A stretch of DNA of 34,050 nucleotides. Origin: Oscillospiraceae bacterium. Lineage in GTDB: Bacteria; Bacillota; Clostridia; Oscillospirales; Oscillospiraceae. The translations under genes were made by a program, and so were the position numbers. This document shows, in pieces, positions 25,590 through 34,050 of this stretch. The notes under the pieces were generated by a model, which searched no databases, was not told where the DNA came from, and worked only from the letters and a program-made list of their open reading frames with translations. Within the stretch, counting starts at the first letter, position 1. Every line of letters begins with the position of its first letter. The stretch is taken from NCBI GenBank assembly GCA_017435615.1, contig JAFSET010000084.1:1-34050 (forward strand). Direction: 5' to 3'.

Positions 25590-27647
25590 TCAGCTCAGCT
25601 TGTTTTCGTAGGTCGGCACGTCGCCTACCTCGCCGATCTCGAACTTCACATTCAGCATTTCACGGGCGATCGCGGACAGGGTATTACCGTGACCGGCCTT
25701 TTCGCCGTAGATGGCAATGGCGATCTCCGGGGCGCTGGCCGGCGCATAGCAGACGAAGGCACCGTTTTCCGAGCCGGTCCTGCCGTGCTGGGCCGTACCG
25801 GTCTTGCCTGCCACCGCAATGGGGTAGTTCCGGAATTCCCAGGCCGCTGTACCGTCACTGGCACTGGTGACCCACTGCATACCGGTGTTGTAGGCATAAT
25901 AGGCATCGTCGGAGATCTCCAGGATATTGGCAACTGTGGACTCCTGCTCCATCACCAAAGTTCTGTAGTCCGTGGACACCACCCGGTTCAGGAAGGTTGC
26001 CTTGTAGCGGGTACCCTTCATACCCAGCGTGCCGGTATACACCGCCAACTGAATGGGGGTAAACAGGTTATCGGACTGGCCGATGGAGGCCGCGATCTGG
26101 TCACCCATGGACCAGACGGCATCGTCACCGCCGTACAGGGCAGCCTTTGTCTCCCCATTGGCCCGGTAGCCGGGATATTCCGTCAGCTCCACGCCGGTAA
26201 GCTCTCCCAGGCCCAGGGCCTTGGCGGTGGAGTCCATGGCTCGCAGGCTGATCCGGTCACCCAGCTCATAGAAGAAGTAGTTACAGGACACCTTCAGTGC
26301 CTCAGCGGCGGTAATGGTTCCGTGAGAGCCGCCGTAATTGGTATAGGCAAGACAGGTAGGGGTATAGCCGATGTACTTGTCAAAAATACCGGCGTCATAA
26401 ATGGTGGTACCGGAGGTAATGGTGGCAGAATCGATACCGGCCACCACCATATTCATTTTATAGGTAGAACCGGGGGGATAGGTGCCCATCAGGGCCCGGT
26501 TAAAGGTGGGCAGCAAGGGATCACTGACCAGGGTATCGTAATCTTCAAAGAACTTTTCCGGATCGTAGGAGGGGTAGCTGGCGCATACCAGCACCTGGCC
26601 ATTGCGAGGATCCACAGCCACCACGGCCATGCCCTCAATGTCCGCGCCGTCACCGCCGGCCTCGATCAGCTTTGCGGCGGTAGCCGCCATCTGTTCCTCC
26701 GCGACACGCTGCAGGTTGATATCGATGGTCAGCTCTACATTGGAGCCGGCCTTCGGCTCCTTCAGCCAAACAGAGGAGATCAGGGTGCCGTCAGCGGCAA
26801 CGGTGTCCTCACGCAGGCCGTCTACGCCGTGAAGGTATTCCTCAAAGGCCGCCTCAAAGCCGGACTGGCCTACCATGGCATCCATTTCGTAGCCGTCTAT
26901 ATTCTGATAATATTCCCACTGGGAAGGGCTCATAGCACCCACATAGCCTAAAATATGGGCAGCACAGTCGGTATAATACTCCCGGACACTGGTAGCCTCT
27001 ACACGCATACCCGGTACATTCAGCTCCACCACCGCCGACAGGCTGTCGTCATCGGCGTCACTGATAAATTCATACACCGGCAGACTGGGCACACAGTTAC
27101 GCAGCATCAGCTCATACACCAGTCCGATCACCAGCCGGGCTTCATCGTCTGTCCAGGTCTCCGGCAGTTCGTAGCGGTTGCGCAGATTTTCGATCAAAAG
27201 CGGCGCGGTAATATCCGAGTCCAAAGAGTACCGGGCCAAAAAGGCCTGGAAATACCCCTGCTGGACCGAGCTGTATTCACTTAACGTATAGGTAAAGGGG
27301 CGCTCCTTAGAAATAGGGAAGGATTCGTTGTACGCGATCCCCTCCTGCTGACAACGCTGTGCCAGTCGGTACAGATGCTCATAGGTGCCTTCGGCACTGA
27401 GCACCACATAATGGTTCAGCACCAGCTTGTAGCCGGCACGGTTGCCCACCAGCACATTGCCGTTGCGGTCCAACAATTCCCCCCGTGCCGCCTTGACGAT
27501 GGTCCAGGTGGTAAAGGTGGTGGTGTTGTCCGTCTGTCCGCCGGTCTGTATGATCTGCAGATCGTACAGGTGAAAGGCGTACAGGCACAGGATCACCAAA
27601 AAAAACGCCAACAGCAGCCGTGCGCGAAATCGGGTTATTCTTTCCAT
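25590..27647 (-). CDS. mrdA: Penicillin-binding protein 2 (elongation transpeptidase)
   Basis: 685 residues, with GGAGGAG 5 nt before the ATG. It cross-links peptidoglycan during side-wall growth. An N-terminal membrane anchor (about 8-30) is followed by the class B dimerisation domain with 'RGELLDRNGNVLV' (near 55) and the transpeptidase domain. The three penicillin-binding motifs are intact: Ser394-x-x-Lys397 ('GSTYK'), Ser454-x-Asn456 ('SCN') and Lys615-Thr-Gly617 ('GKTGTAQ'). It is the last gene of the U32-maf-mreC-mreD-mrdA operon; its start lies 13 nt inside the end of mreD, so translation is probably coupled. Confidence 0.95.
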   Translation of the reverse strand: MERITRFRARLLLAFFLVILCLYAFHLYDLQIIQTGGQTDNTTTFTTWTIVKAARGELLDRNGNVLVGNRAGYKLVLNHYVVLSAEGTYEHLYRLAQRCQQEGIAYNESFPISKERPFTYTLSEYSSVQQGYFQAFLARYSLDSDITAPLLIENLRNRYELPETWTDDEARLVIGLVYELMLRNCVPSLPVYEFISDADDDSLSAVVELNVPGMRVEATSVREYYTDCAAHILGYVGAMSPSQWEYYQNIDGYEMDAMVGQSGFEAAFEEYLHGVDGLREDTVAADGTLISSVWLKEPKAGSNVELTIDINLQRVAEEQMAATAAKLIEAGGDGADIEGMAVVAVDPRNGQVLVCASYPSYDPEKFFEDYDTLVSDPLLPTFNRALMGTYPPGSTYKMNMVVAGIDSATITSGTTIYDAGIFDKYIGYTPTCLAYTNYGGSHGTITAAEALKVSCNYFFYELGDRISLRAMDSTAKALGLGELTGVELTEYPGYRANGETKAALYGGDDAVWSMGDQIAASIGQSDNLFTPIQLAVYTGTLGMKGTRYKATFLNRVVSTDYRTLVMEQESTVANILEISDDAYYAYNTGMQWVTSASDGTAAWEFRNYPIAVAGKTGTAQHGRTGSENGAFVCYAPASAPEIAIAIYGEKAGHGNTLSAIAREMLNVKFEIGEVGDVPTYENKLS

Positions 27648-28213
27648 GTTTCTCCTCCGATGGCTTCAATGGACAGGATAATGGGGTACAGGAACGGGAT
27701 CGTCAGGGACGACAAAAAGGTGGTGATCAAAAAGCCAACCAGCCGGGACGGGATGGTCAGTCCCAAAAACAGGCCCATAAAAAACTGCAGCAGCTCATAG
27801 CCCAGCATAGCCGCGGCCGCGCACAGCACCGCCGCGCCCCAGCCCTTTTGCAGGTAGGCCTGACGGAAAATGGTCACAGCCACTGCCAGCACCGTAATAA
27901 AGACCATACTGTAAGGTCCGGCAGCGGTGCCGGAAAACAGGTACAGTGCCGAGGCAGTCAGGGCAAATACGCAGCCCGTCTCCGCGCCCTCCAAAATGCA
28001 GATCAGAAAGATCCCCATAGGCACTAACTCTGTGGTGGCGCCAAACAGCCGGAACCGGCACAGCACCACATCCTGCAGCACAGAAAGGGTCAGCAGCAGC
28101 AAGGTGTACAGCGACCATTTGAGAAGTCCCCTGCGCTGCTTTTGGGTCAGATACAGCTTGCCCCAAAAGCCGGAATAAGGCTTATCCGAACGAAATTCCT
28201 TTTTAAACAGCAT
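27635..28213 (-). CDS. mreD: Rod shape-determining protein MreD
   Basis: 192 residues, mostly hydrophobic with about five membrane segments ('GLLKWSLYTLLLLTLSVLQD', 'LVPMGIFLICILEGAETG', 'FLITTFLSSLTIPFLYPIIL'). It joins MreC and PBP2 in the elongation complex in the membrane. The N-terminal cytoplasmic arm of about 30 residues is longer than usual. Sequence is poorly conserved in this family, so the call leans on its position between mreC and mrdA. The start is 4 nt after the mreC stop; AGGGTGA is the likely ribosome site. Confidence 0.85.
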   Translation of the reverse strand: MLFKKEFRSDKPYSGFWGKLYLTQKQRRGLLKWSLYTLLLLTLSVLQDVVLCRFRLFGATTELVPMGIFLICILEGAETGCVFALTASALYLFSGTAAGPYSMVFITVLAVAVTIFRQAYLQKGWGAAVLCAAAAMLGYELLQFFMGLFLGLTIPSRLVGFLITTFLSSLTIPFLYPIILSIEAIGGETWKE

Positions 28214-28217
28214 ATGA

Positions 28218-29042
28218 TCACCCTGCGTTGTAGTTGGTCACGATGAATACCTGCTCCAAAGAGCCAATGTCCGCGGAAGGCTCCAGCAGCGCGAATTTGG
28301 CAACGCCGGTCTCATCAAAGCCGGCGTCGATCACGTGGCCCAGGATCAAATTCCGGGGGTAGACCGTAGAACCGGTGGTGACCACCTGATCGTTCAGGTG
28401 AATGGTGGCCTCACTGGGCAGATAGTTCATCTGCAGCTTATCCGGGCTTTCCGTGGAATAGCCGCCCTTGACCATGCCGTTGTGACCGGCCACGGTGGCA
28501 CTGATCTCAATGGAGGAGTCCAGCACCGTTTTGATCACGGCGTAATTGGTTCCCACCTGGGAAACCAGGCCTACTAACTCGCCGTTGGCCGTCACCGCGC
28601 ACATATCCTTTTCAATGCCGGAGTTGGTGCCCTTGTTGACGGTAATGGTATTGGACCAGTCGTTGGAGCTCCAGGCAATGATATAGCCGTCCACAAAGGT
28701 ATACTGCTCATCACTTTCCGCCAAATTCAGCAGCGCACGCAGACGCTCATTCTCCTTGGCGATGGCACTGGCATTCCGGGCATCGTCCTGAATGTCCGCC
28801 AACTGCTTTTTCAGGGCCTCGTTTTCCGCTGCCAGGGACTCATAATTGAACATATAATCATACAGCCGCTGGGCCTGGTCCGTCAGGCGGCTGACGCCGG
28901 TGCGGATGGGGGTCAGCACCCCCTGCACCACCATATCCGGCAGGCTCAGCCCTGTCAGGCCGCTGATCAGAGCCAGCACCGCTGCCAGCAGCAGAACTAC
29001 CACCAAAACCACCCGGACACGGGTAGAAAAATAATGCTTCAT
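28218..29042 (-). CDS. mreC: Cell shape-determining protein MreC
   Basis: 274 residues from the ATG at 29040-29042, chosen for GGAGGAG upstream and an ATGA overlap with the maf stop; an upstream in-frame start would add an unlikely Gly/Ala-rich tail. One membrane helix (about 8-30) is followed by a coiled coil ('ESLAAENEALKKQLADIQ' and 'AKENERLRALLNLAE', about 55-105) and the extracytoplasmic beta domains ('NTITVNKGTNSGIEKDM', 'GHVIDAG'). It scaffolds PBP2 and the elongation machinery. In many Firmicutes mreB precedes it; here maf does. Confidence 0.93.
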   Translation of the reverse strand: MKHYFSTRVRVVLVVVLLLAAVLALISGLTGLSLPDMVVQGVLTPIRTGVSRLTDQAQRLYDYMFNYESLAAENEALKKQLADIQDDARNASAIAKENERLRALLNLAESDEQYTFVDGYIIAWSSNDWSNTITVNKGTNSGIEKDMCAVTANGELVGLVSQVGTNYAVIKTVLDSSIEISATVAGHNGMVKGGYSTESPDKLQMNYLPSEATIHLNDQVVTTGSTVYPRNLILGHVIDAGFDETGVAKFALLEPSADIGSLEQVFIVTNYNAG

Positions 29043-29614
29043 TGTTGCTCCTCCATCAGCTCCGGAACCATGCTCTGCAGCACCTGCACCAGCCGGCACA
29101 CAGGCAGTCCCACCACATTGTAATAATCTCCGCTGAGCTTTTCCGCGAACAGGGCAGCACCGCCCTGAATTCCGTAGGCACCGGCCTTGTCCATAGGCTC
29201 GCCGGAGTCCACATACCGGTCAATTTCCTGCCGGCTCAGGCTGCGGAAGGTCACATCCGTAATTTCCGTACAGGTGTGGCATTGCTCGCCCCACAGCACC
29301 GTCAGTCCGGTCATCACCTGATGGGTCCGTCCGGAAAGCCTTTCCAGCATTTGGCAGGCTTCCTCCCGGCAGTGGGGTTTTCCCATCACACTGCCGTCAC
29401 AGACCACGATGGTATCCGCGGCGATCACCACCTGATCTTCCTGCCGGGGCGTGGCCTCCGCCTTTCTGCGGCTGACCAGTGCCACCTGCTGCTCCGGCGG
29501 CGCACCGGGGTCCATGGTTTCGTCCGCCTGGGAAACGCAGACCTCAAAGGGAATATTTAACAGACTTAACAGCTCCCTCCGCCGGGGAGACTGGGATGCA
29601 AGTATCAGTTTCAT
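29039..29614 (-). CDS. maf: Maf family nucleotide pyrophosphatase
   Basis: 191 residues if started at the family-typical 'MKLILASQSPRR' (ATG 29612-29614); in-frame starts at 29623 and 29641 would add up to nine residues, and none has a clear ribosome site. It hydrolyses non-canonical or modified nucleoside triphosphates to monophosphates and is linked to control of septum formation. Seen: SQSPRR (7-12), Asp67 in 'AADTIV', 'MGKP' (77-80) and the family signature 'GEPMDKAGAYGIQG'. It sits between the U32 gene and mreC, overlapping mreC by 4 nt. Confidence 0.92.
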   Translation of the reverse strand: MKLILASQSPRRRELLSLLNIPFEVCVSQADETMDPGAPPEQQVALVSRRKAEATPRQEDQVVIAADTIVVCDGSVMGKPHCREEACQMLERLSGRTHQVMTGLTVLWGEQCHTCTEITDVTFRSLSRQEIDRYVDSGEPMDKAGAYGIQGGAALFAEKLSGDYYNVVGLPVCRLVQVLQSMVPELMEEQQ

Positions 29615-29641
29615 TTGTTTCATCCATTCATCACTTTTCAC

Positions 29642-31723
29642 TTATTCTACGCCCCGTAGGTAAAGGCCACGGGTGCAGGCACCCGGATCAAAGGGACGGG
29701 GGTTTTGGACGGAGGCCATCACCTGATCCACCTCCCGGGGATTTTCCGTCGTAAAGTACACACGGGTGGCCCACAGGCCCAGCCGTGCCAGGTCCTCCTG
29801 CCGATCCAGCCAGCTCAGCTTTTTGCCGTTGAGCAGCACACTGCGGCAGGATGCGCCATCCCGGATCACCGGGAATTCCGCACCGGTCTTATCCGTCAGC
29901 TTGGTTGCAGACAGATGGCAGGTGCAGTTGCCGGTGCGACCCCGGATCAGGCAGTTTTCCGTCACCATCAACGGCAGCCGCCCGTAGCACAGGATCTCAC
30001 AGGGCACCGCCTTGCTCACATCCCGGATCTGGGGCAGAGTCATTTCAAAGCTCAGGCAGGCAGAGCGCAATTGCAGGTCACGCAGGGCGTTGACCGCGCC
30101 GGAATTGTACAAATTCAGGCCAAAGTCGCCACGGATCTGCATACCGGCCTCCTGGGCCGGGATCACCAGGCCCAAATTGCCCAGCAGGACTTCCTCCACA
30201 CCGGCCAGCTTCACCGCCTGCATATCCCGGATCAGACCGGGGATCTCCCCGTCGTGGGCGATCCTGGGCAGCACGGCACAAACCTTCACATACCGGGTCA
30301 CGTCCTTGCACAGGTCCCGGTCCGCCGTCAAAATGTGCAGCGGCACATACAAAAGGGCCGGACGGGATTTGAGCAGCGATACGGTGATCTGCTCCCGGGT
30401 GGTGACCTGAACGGTCAGCTCCGGATGGCGGCGCAGACCGGGGAAGGTGACAAACTTTTGGGGTCTGCCCACAGCCGGAGTCTCCCGGCGTGCCCGCTGG
30501 GCGGTGAGCATATTCAGCACCTCCCGGCGCATAGCGTTGATGGCCGCGGCGGACAGGGTCATTCCCGGCTGGATCCGGGCCTGGACCTGGGTGCAGTAGT
30601 AAGGCGTTCCGCCGGTTTTACACAGCCGCTCCGCAAGGGCCTGCTCTGTCAGGTCAAAGGCACGGGCCTGCTCTGCCCCCGGACCGTTAACGGTACATAC
30701 CCGTCCTTCCGGATCCCGGACCGCCAGGCGGCAGCCCTCCTGCCGGACCTCCATCTCCATGGTCACCGGCACACGGGGCTTTTCCGTGGACTCGTAGCTT
30801 TGCCGGACCTGACGGCACCAGGCACTGTTTTCGGCGTTTTCCTCCCGGATGCCGAACATATCGCCGCCGGTGCGGTCCATATAGTAGCCGTCTGTAAAGC
30901 CCTGACGGTTAAAAGCCATATGCAGCGTATCCATCATTTCCCGGGTGACCCCGGCACTTTCCGCGGCCTTGCTGTAAACATCGGTGACCGCGGCTACGTA
31001 CTCCGGCCGTTTCATCCGGCCTTCCAGCTTCACGGAAGCCACACCCATGGCCTCCAGCTCCTGCAATTGCCGCACCAGGCAGTTGTCCTTCAGGCTCAGG
31101 GGGTAACGGTTCTGCCACCGGTCGTAGCCGTAGCTTTGACGGCAGGGCTGGGCGCAGCGTCCCCGGTTGCCGGACCGTCCGCCAATGGCGGCAGACAGGT
31201 AGCACTGGCCGGAATATCCCATGCACAGGGCTCCGTGGGCAAACACCTCGATCTCAATGGGAGAGTTGGCGCAGATGAAGCGGATCTCCTCCCGGCTCAG
31301 CTCCCGGCTGAGGACCACCCGTTTCAGGCCCCAGCCCGCGCACAGCCGCACGCCGGGCAGAGAATGGACCGTCATTTGGGTGGAGCCGTGGATGGGAATG
31401 TGGGGGGCAATGGCCTTGCACTGCCGCAGTACGCCCAGATCCTGCACGATAAAGGCATCCACGCCGCTTAACGCAGCGTGACGGATCAGCTTTGTCAGCT
31501 CCGGCATTTCCCGGTCAGAGACCAGTGTATTGAGTGTCAGGTGCACCGCAACGCCCCGGACGTGGCAGTACTTGACTGCCTCTACCAGACCCTCCGGTGT
31601 AAAGTTTTTCGCGCTTTGCCGGGCATTAAACATGCCGCAGCCTAAATAGACGGCATTGGCGCCGTTCTGTACCGCCGCACGCAGAGCCTCCATGGACCCT
31701 GCCGGCGCTAAAATTTCCAACAT
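29642..31723 (-). CDS. U32 family protein, RlhA-like (23S rRNA C hydroxylation)
   Basis: 693 residues, with GGAGAAAG before the ATG. The N-terminal U32 barrel starts 'LEILAPAGSMEALRAAVQNGANAVYLG'-like, and four cysteines that may hold an iron-sulfur cluster are at 167, 174, 190 and 194 ('GALCMGYSGQC', 'GRCAQPC'). A further C-terminal domain (about 390-690) resembles DUF3656-containing members. The E. coli relative RlhA makes 5-hydroxycytidine in 23S rRNA; the older 'peptidase' name is misleading. Substrate here is not proven. First gene of the operon continuing into maf, mreC, mreD and mrdA. Confidence 0.88.
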   Translation of the reverse strand: MLEILAPAGSMEALRAAVQNGANAVYLGCGMFNARQSAKNFTPEGLVEAVKYCHVRGVAVHLTLNTLVSDREMPELTKLIRHAALSGVDAFIVQDLGVLRQCKAIAPHIPIHGSTQMTVHSLPGVRLCAGWGLKRVVLSRELSREEIRFICANSPIEIEVFAHGALCMGYSGQCYLSAAIGGRSGNRGRCAQPCRQSYGYDRWQNRYPLSLKDNCLVRQLQELEAMGVASVKLEGRMKRPEYVAAVTDVYSKAAESAGVTREMMDTLHMAFNRQGFTDGYYMDRTGGDMFGIREENAENSAWCRQVRQSYESTEKPRVPVTMEMEVRQEGCRLAVRDPEGRVCTVNGPGAEQARAFDLTEQALAERLCKTGGTPYYCTQVQARIQPGMTLSAAAINAMRREVLNMLTAQRARRETPAVGRPQKFVTFPGLRRHPELTVQVTTREQITVSLLKSRPALLYVPLHILTADRDLCKDVTRYVKVCAVLPRIAHDGEIPGLIRDMQAVKLAGVEEVLLGNLGLVIPAQEAGMQIRGDFGLNLYNSGAVNALRDLQLRSACLSFEMTLPQIRDVSKAVPCEILCYGRLPLMVTENCLIRGRTGNCTCHLSATKLTDKTGAEFPVIRDGASCRSVLLNGKKLSWLDRQEDLARLGLWATRVYFTTENPREVDQVMASVQNPRPFDPGACTRGLYLRGVE

Positions 31724-31782
31724 AGGTTTCTTTCTCCAATCTATGAAAAGTGGGCCTTCTACCCCACCATATAGCTTCTTGC

Positions 31783-31795
31783 ATTATAGCACATC
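31783..31795 (-). promoter_or_regulatory. Extended -10 promoter of the U32-maf-mreCD-mrdA operon
   Basis: On the minus strand TGCTATAAT gives a consensus -10 (31783-31788) with a TG extension. No good -35 is seen 17 bp upstream (TAGAAC). About 60 nt of leader precede the U32 start. Confidence 0.6.
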
Positions 31796-31882
31796 TTCCA
31801 TCGGAGTTCTACCCTGTTTTCTGATTTTTATCAGTTTTTTTCGCGCAGAGCCGTCCGCAGTTGAAATATCTGTTTTCAGGTC

Positions 31883-31911
31883 TTGTGAAATGAAAAAAAA
31901 TAGTATATAAT
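31883..31911 (+). promoter_or_regulatory. Sigma-A promoter of the CapA-family gene
   Basis: TTGTGA (31883-31888) and TATAAT (31906-31911) are separated by 17 bp, 34 nt before the start codon. Confidence 0.75.
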
Positions 31912-31945
31912 ATGTTGACGCCAAAAAGGAAGGAGGGGTTTTGCC

Positions 31946-33220
31946 GTGGCAATGGATGCCGAAGAACTGAAAAGAAGACGGCAGGAGCGTAAGGCTCAGC
32001 GGCAGCAGGCGCGAAAAAGACTGACTGTTCGGCTTTGTATTGCCGGGGTGATCCTTCTTCTGTGCGCGGTGCTGATCATCGGCTTTGCAAGCCGGTCTCG
32101 GCAGGAGCCTTCGAACACCCCCACTGTGCCGCCGCAAACCACGCTGCCGACGCAGCCGGAGGAAACACTGCCGGATGAAACGCAGCCGCCGGTGACCGTG
32201 ATCCATTTTGCCGCCGCCGGTGATCTGAATGTTACGGAAAAGGTGGTCGCCTCCGGTGATGCCGCCTACGACTATACCCAAACCTTTCTGGATGTGGCCT
32301 ATCTGCTGGCCGACGCGGATCTTGCCTGTGTCAACTTTGAAGGCAACCTGTGCGGCGCGCCCTACGGCAGCAACGCCTCCGCACCCCAGTCCATGATGAC
32401 GGCCCTGAAAAGCGCCGGTGTGGATATGATCCAGCTTGCCAACTCCTACTCCATCAACCGGGGCGTTTCCGGTCTGATCACCACCATCGACAGTGTTTAT
32501 CAGGCAGGCATGGAGCCGGTGGGCGTATTTCAGGATCAGGCAGATTACAATCGTAAGCAGGGCTTTTCCCTGTTTGAAGTAGAGGGTGTCCGTGTGGCCG
32601 TGGTGTCCTTCACCAAGGGTATGGACGGCACCACCCTGCCCCCCGGCAACGAGCACTGCGTCAATGTGCTCTACACCGATTACGACAGCACCTACCAAAA
32701 GGTAGACAAGCAGCGCATCACACAGGTGCTGGACAACGTAGCCAAGGCCCAGCCGGATATTACCATCGCCCTGCTCCACTGGGGCAGCGAATACAACGAC
32801 ACCGTCAGCAAATCCCAGCAATCCATCACCAGCCTGATGCATGAGCTGGGGGTCGATGCCATCATCGGCACCCATTCCCACTATGTACAGCAGGTGGAAT
32901 TTGACCCGGAGCAAGGCACCTTGGTGGCCTACTCCCTGGGTGATTTCATCGGAGACGCGGAACGCTCCGGCTCCGAGTATTCCATCATTTTAGACCTGGA
33001 GATCACCAAGGACAACCTGACAGGCACCGCCTCCATCACCGGCTACGATTACACCCCCGTCTTCACCGTTGCCGAGGAGGGCAAGCCCCTGCGTGTGGTG
33101 CGGATCGCGGAAGCGGTCGAGGCCTGGGAGGATGGCTTTATGGACACCGTCACCCAGCAGACCTACGAAAAAATGACCTATGCCCTGACCCGGGCAAAAG
33201 AACGGGTGGAAGGAAAATAA
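31946..33220 (+). CDS. CapA-family (metallophosphatase-fold) surface protein
   Basis: 424 residues from the GTG at 31946, chosen because AGGAGGGG lies 7 nt upstream; an ATG two codons later is 13 nt away. A basic N-terminus precedes one membrane helix (about 27-50), then a Thr/Pro-rich linker and the extracellular CapA domain from about residue 87. Seen: 'GDLN' (Asp93), 'NFEGNL', 'HWGSE' (His278) and 'GTHSHYVQQ' (His310, His312). The usual Asn-Asn-His...Asp motif is replaced by Asn-Ser-Tyr-Ser-Ile-Asn (166-171), so metal binding may be changed. Relatives take part in poly-gamma-glutamate capsule anchoring or act on surface polymers; the role here is unknown. Confidence 0.87.
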   Translation: MAMDAEELKRRRQERKAQRQQARKRLTVRLCIAGVILLLCAVLIIGFASRSRQEPSNTPTVPPQTTLPTQPEETLPDETQPPVTVIHFAAAGDLNVTEKVVASGDAAYDYTQTFLDVAYLLADADLACVNFEGNLCGAPYGSNASAPQSMMTALKSAGVDMIQLANSYSINRGVSGLITTIDSVYQAGMEPVGVFQDQADYNRKQGFSLFEVEGVRVAVVSFTKGMDGTTLPPGNEHCVNVLYTDYDSTYQKVDKQRITQVLDNVAKAQPDITIALLHWGSEYNDTVSKSQQSITSLMHELGVDAIIGTHSHYVQQVEFDPEQGTLVAYSLGDFIGDAERSGSEYSIILDLEITKDNLTGTASITGYDYTPVFTVAEEGKPLRVVRIAEAVEAWEDGFMDTVTQQTYEKMTYALTRAKERVEGK

Positions 33221-33261
33221 ATAACCCCGGCAGGACCGGGATACATACAGGAGGAATTATT

Positions 33262-34050
33262 ATGAACGTTTTGGTAACCGGCGGTGCCGGCTATATCGGC
33301 TCTCACACCTGCGTGGAGCTGCTGAACGAAGGCTACGGCGTTGTAGTCGTGGACAATCTGTGCAACTCCAACGCGGAGAGCCTGAACCGGGTGGAACAGC
33401 TCACCGGCAAAAAGGTGAAGTTCTACGAAGGCGACGTCCGGGACGAAAAGCTGATGCAGAAGATCTTCGCGGAAAACGAGCTGGGCTGCGTCATCCACTT
33501 TGCCGGCCTGAAGGCCGTGGGCGAAAGTGTGGCGAAGCCCTGGGAGTACTATGATAACAACCTCAATTCCACCTTGGTGCTGACCAAGGTCATGCGCCAG
33601 GCCGGGATGCAGAACATCATCTTCTCCTCCTCCGCCACCGTCTACACCGCAGACAACGAAATGCCGCTGCGTGAGACCAGCAACACCGGCCACTGCACCA
33701 ACCCCTACGGCTGGACCAAGTATATGACCGAGCAGATCCTCTCCGGCATGGCCCACGCTGACGAAAACTGGGGCATCGTGTTGCTGCGCTACTTTAACCC
33801 CATCGGTGCCCACGCCTCCGGCCGGATCGGTGAGGACCCCAGAGGTATTCCCAACAATCTGATGCCCTACATCACCCAGGTGGCCATCGGCCGCCGGGAA
33901 AAGCTCAGCATTTTCGGCAACGATTACGACACCCCCGACGGCACCGGTGTCCGGGACTACATCCATGTGGTGGACCTGGCCAAGGGTCATGTAGCCGCCG
34001 TCAAGTACGTGGAGTCCCACAAGGGCTGCGATGTGTTCAACCTGGGTACC
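33262..34050 (+). CDS. galE: UDP-glucose 4-epimerase, 3' end cut by window edge
   Basis: 263 codons are present of an expected ~338. AGGAGG lies 7 nt before the ATG. The NAD-binding 'GGAGYIGSH' (7-15) opens an extended SDR fold. The catalytic region is visible: 'SSSATVY' and Tyr-x-x-x-Lys in 'NPYGWTKYMTE', followed by 'LRYFNPIGAH' and 'GTGVRDYIHVVDLA'. It interconverts UDP-glucose and UDP-galactose for Leloir metabolism and surface glycans. It follows the CapA-family gene by 41 nt and may share its transcript; a small CCCGG/CCGGG hairpin lies between them. Confidence 0.95.
   Translation, partial: MNVLVTGGAGYIGSHTCVELLNEGYGVVVVDNLCNSNAESLNRVEQLTGKKVKFYEGDVRDEKLMQKIFAENELGCVIHFAGLKAVGESVAKPWEYYDNNLNSTLVLTKVMRQAGMQNIIFSSSATVYTADNEMPLRETSNTGHCTNPYGWTKYMTEQILSGMAHADENWGIVLLRYFNPIGAHASGRIGEDPRGIPNNLMPYITQVAIGRREKLSIFGNDYDTPDGTGVRDYIHVVDLAKGHVAAVKYVESHKGCDVFNLGT

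Noticed and set aside
25325..25870. Open frames running through the palindromic repeat ('PSVTACAVPPPSSEGG')
   Set aside because: Typical spurious translation of an interspersed repeat; no ribosome site.
1..34050. tRNA, rRNA, CRISPR, prophage or transposase genes
   Set aside because: No cloverleaf with CCA end, no regularly spaced direct repeats, and no integrase or transposase motif was seen in any frame.

Overview
The window looks like a chromosomal piece of an uncultured or gut-type Clostridia bacterium (Oscillospiraceae-like Firmicutes). The pointers are strong AGGAGG-type ribosome sites, sigma-A style promoters, lipoprotein signal peptides, a Noc-type ParB protein, MreC/MreD/PBP2, moderately high GC, and 'CATTGCGAG / GTGGCAATCTC' interspersed repeats. 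No rRNA, tRNA, CRISPR array, phage or transposase gene was found. The taxon is inferred, not proven.

Positions 1-14042 (minus strand) hold a Gram-positive glycan-utilisation locus in two transcription blocks. The first block reads YgjV-like membrane protein, DUF5107/TPR protein, DUF624 (YesL-like) membrane protein and AraC regulator, closed by a terminator at 9860-9903. The second reads GH106-like glycosidase, family 1 sugar-binding lipoprotein, DUF4091/GH123-like lipoprotein, and a lipoprotein made of tandem ~165-residue beta-sandwich-like modules that runs off the left edge. The sugar-binding protein has no permease in the window. Divergent from this locus, a LacI regulator and a short GH127-like protein (14230-16547) share the control region 14043-14229.

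Positions 16604-20120 hold noc, a convergent gamma-carbonic anhydrase, and the luxS-mtnN operon, which detoxifies S-adenosylhomocysteine and makes the AI-2 precursor. The luxS-mtnN pair is bracketed by two copies, in opposite orientation, of a ~325-345 bp non-coding element with terminal inverted repeats (MITE-like). One copy begins at the stop codon of mtnN and reaches to the ribosome site of the carbonic anhydrase gene.

Positions 20120-25381 hold an L-rhamnose mutarotase gene (minus) divergent from a complete RhaS/LsrB-class sugar ABC importer: dual ATPase, two permeases and a lipoprotein binding protein, ending in a strong hairpin. With rhaM next to it, rhamnose is the likely cargo. AI-2 cannot be excluded because the families are close and luxS is nearby.

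Positions 25440-31811 hold a different palindrome-rich repeat and the cell-wall elongation operon, transcribed on the minus strand: U32 family protein (RlhA-like), maf, mreC, mreD, mrdA, without mreB. On the plus strand follow a divergent CapA-family protein with an altered metal-site motif and the first 263 codons of galE, cut by the right edge.
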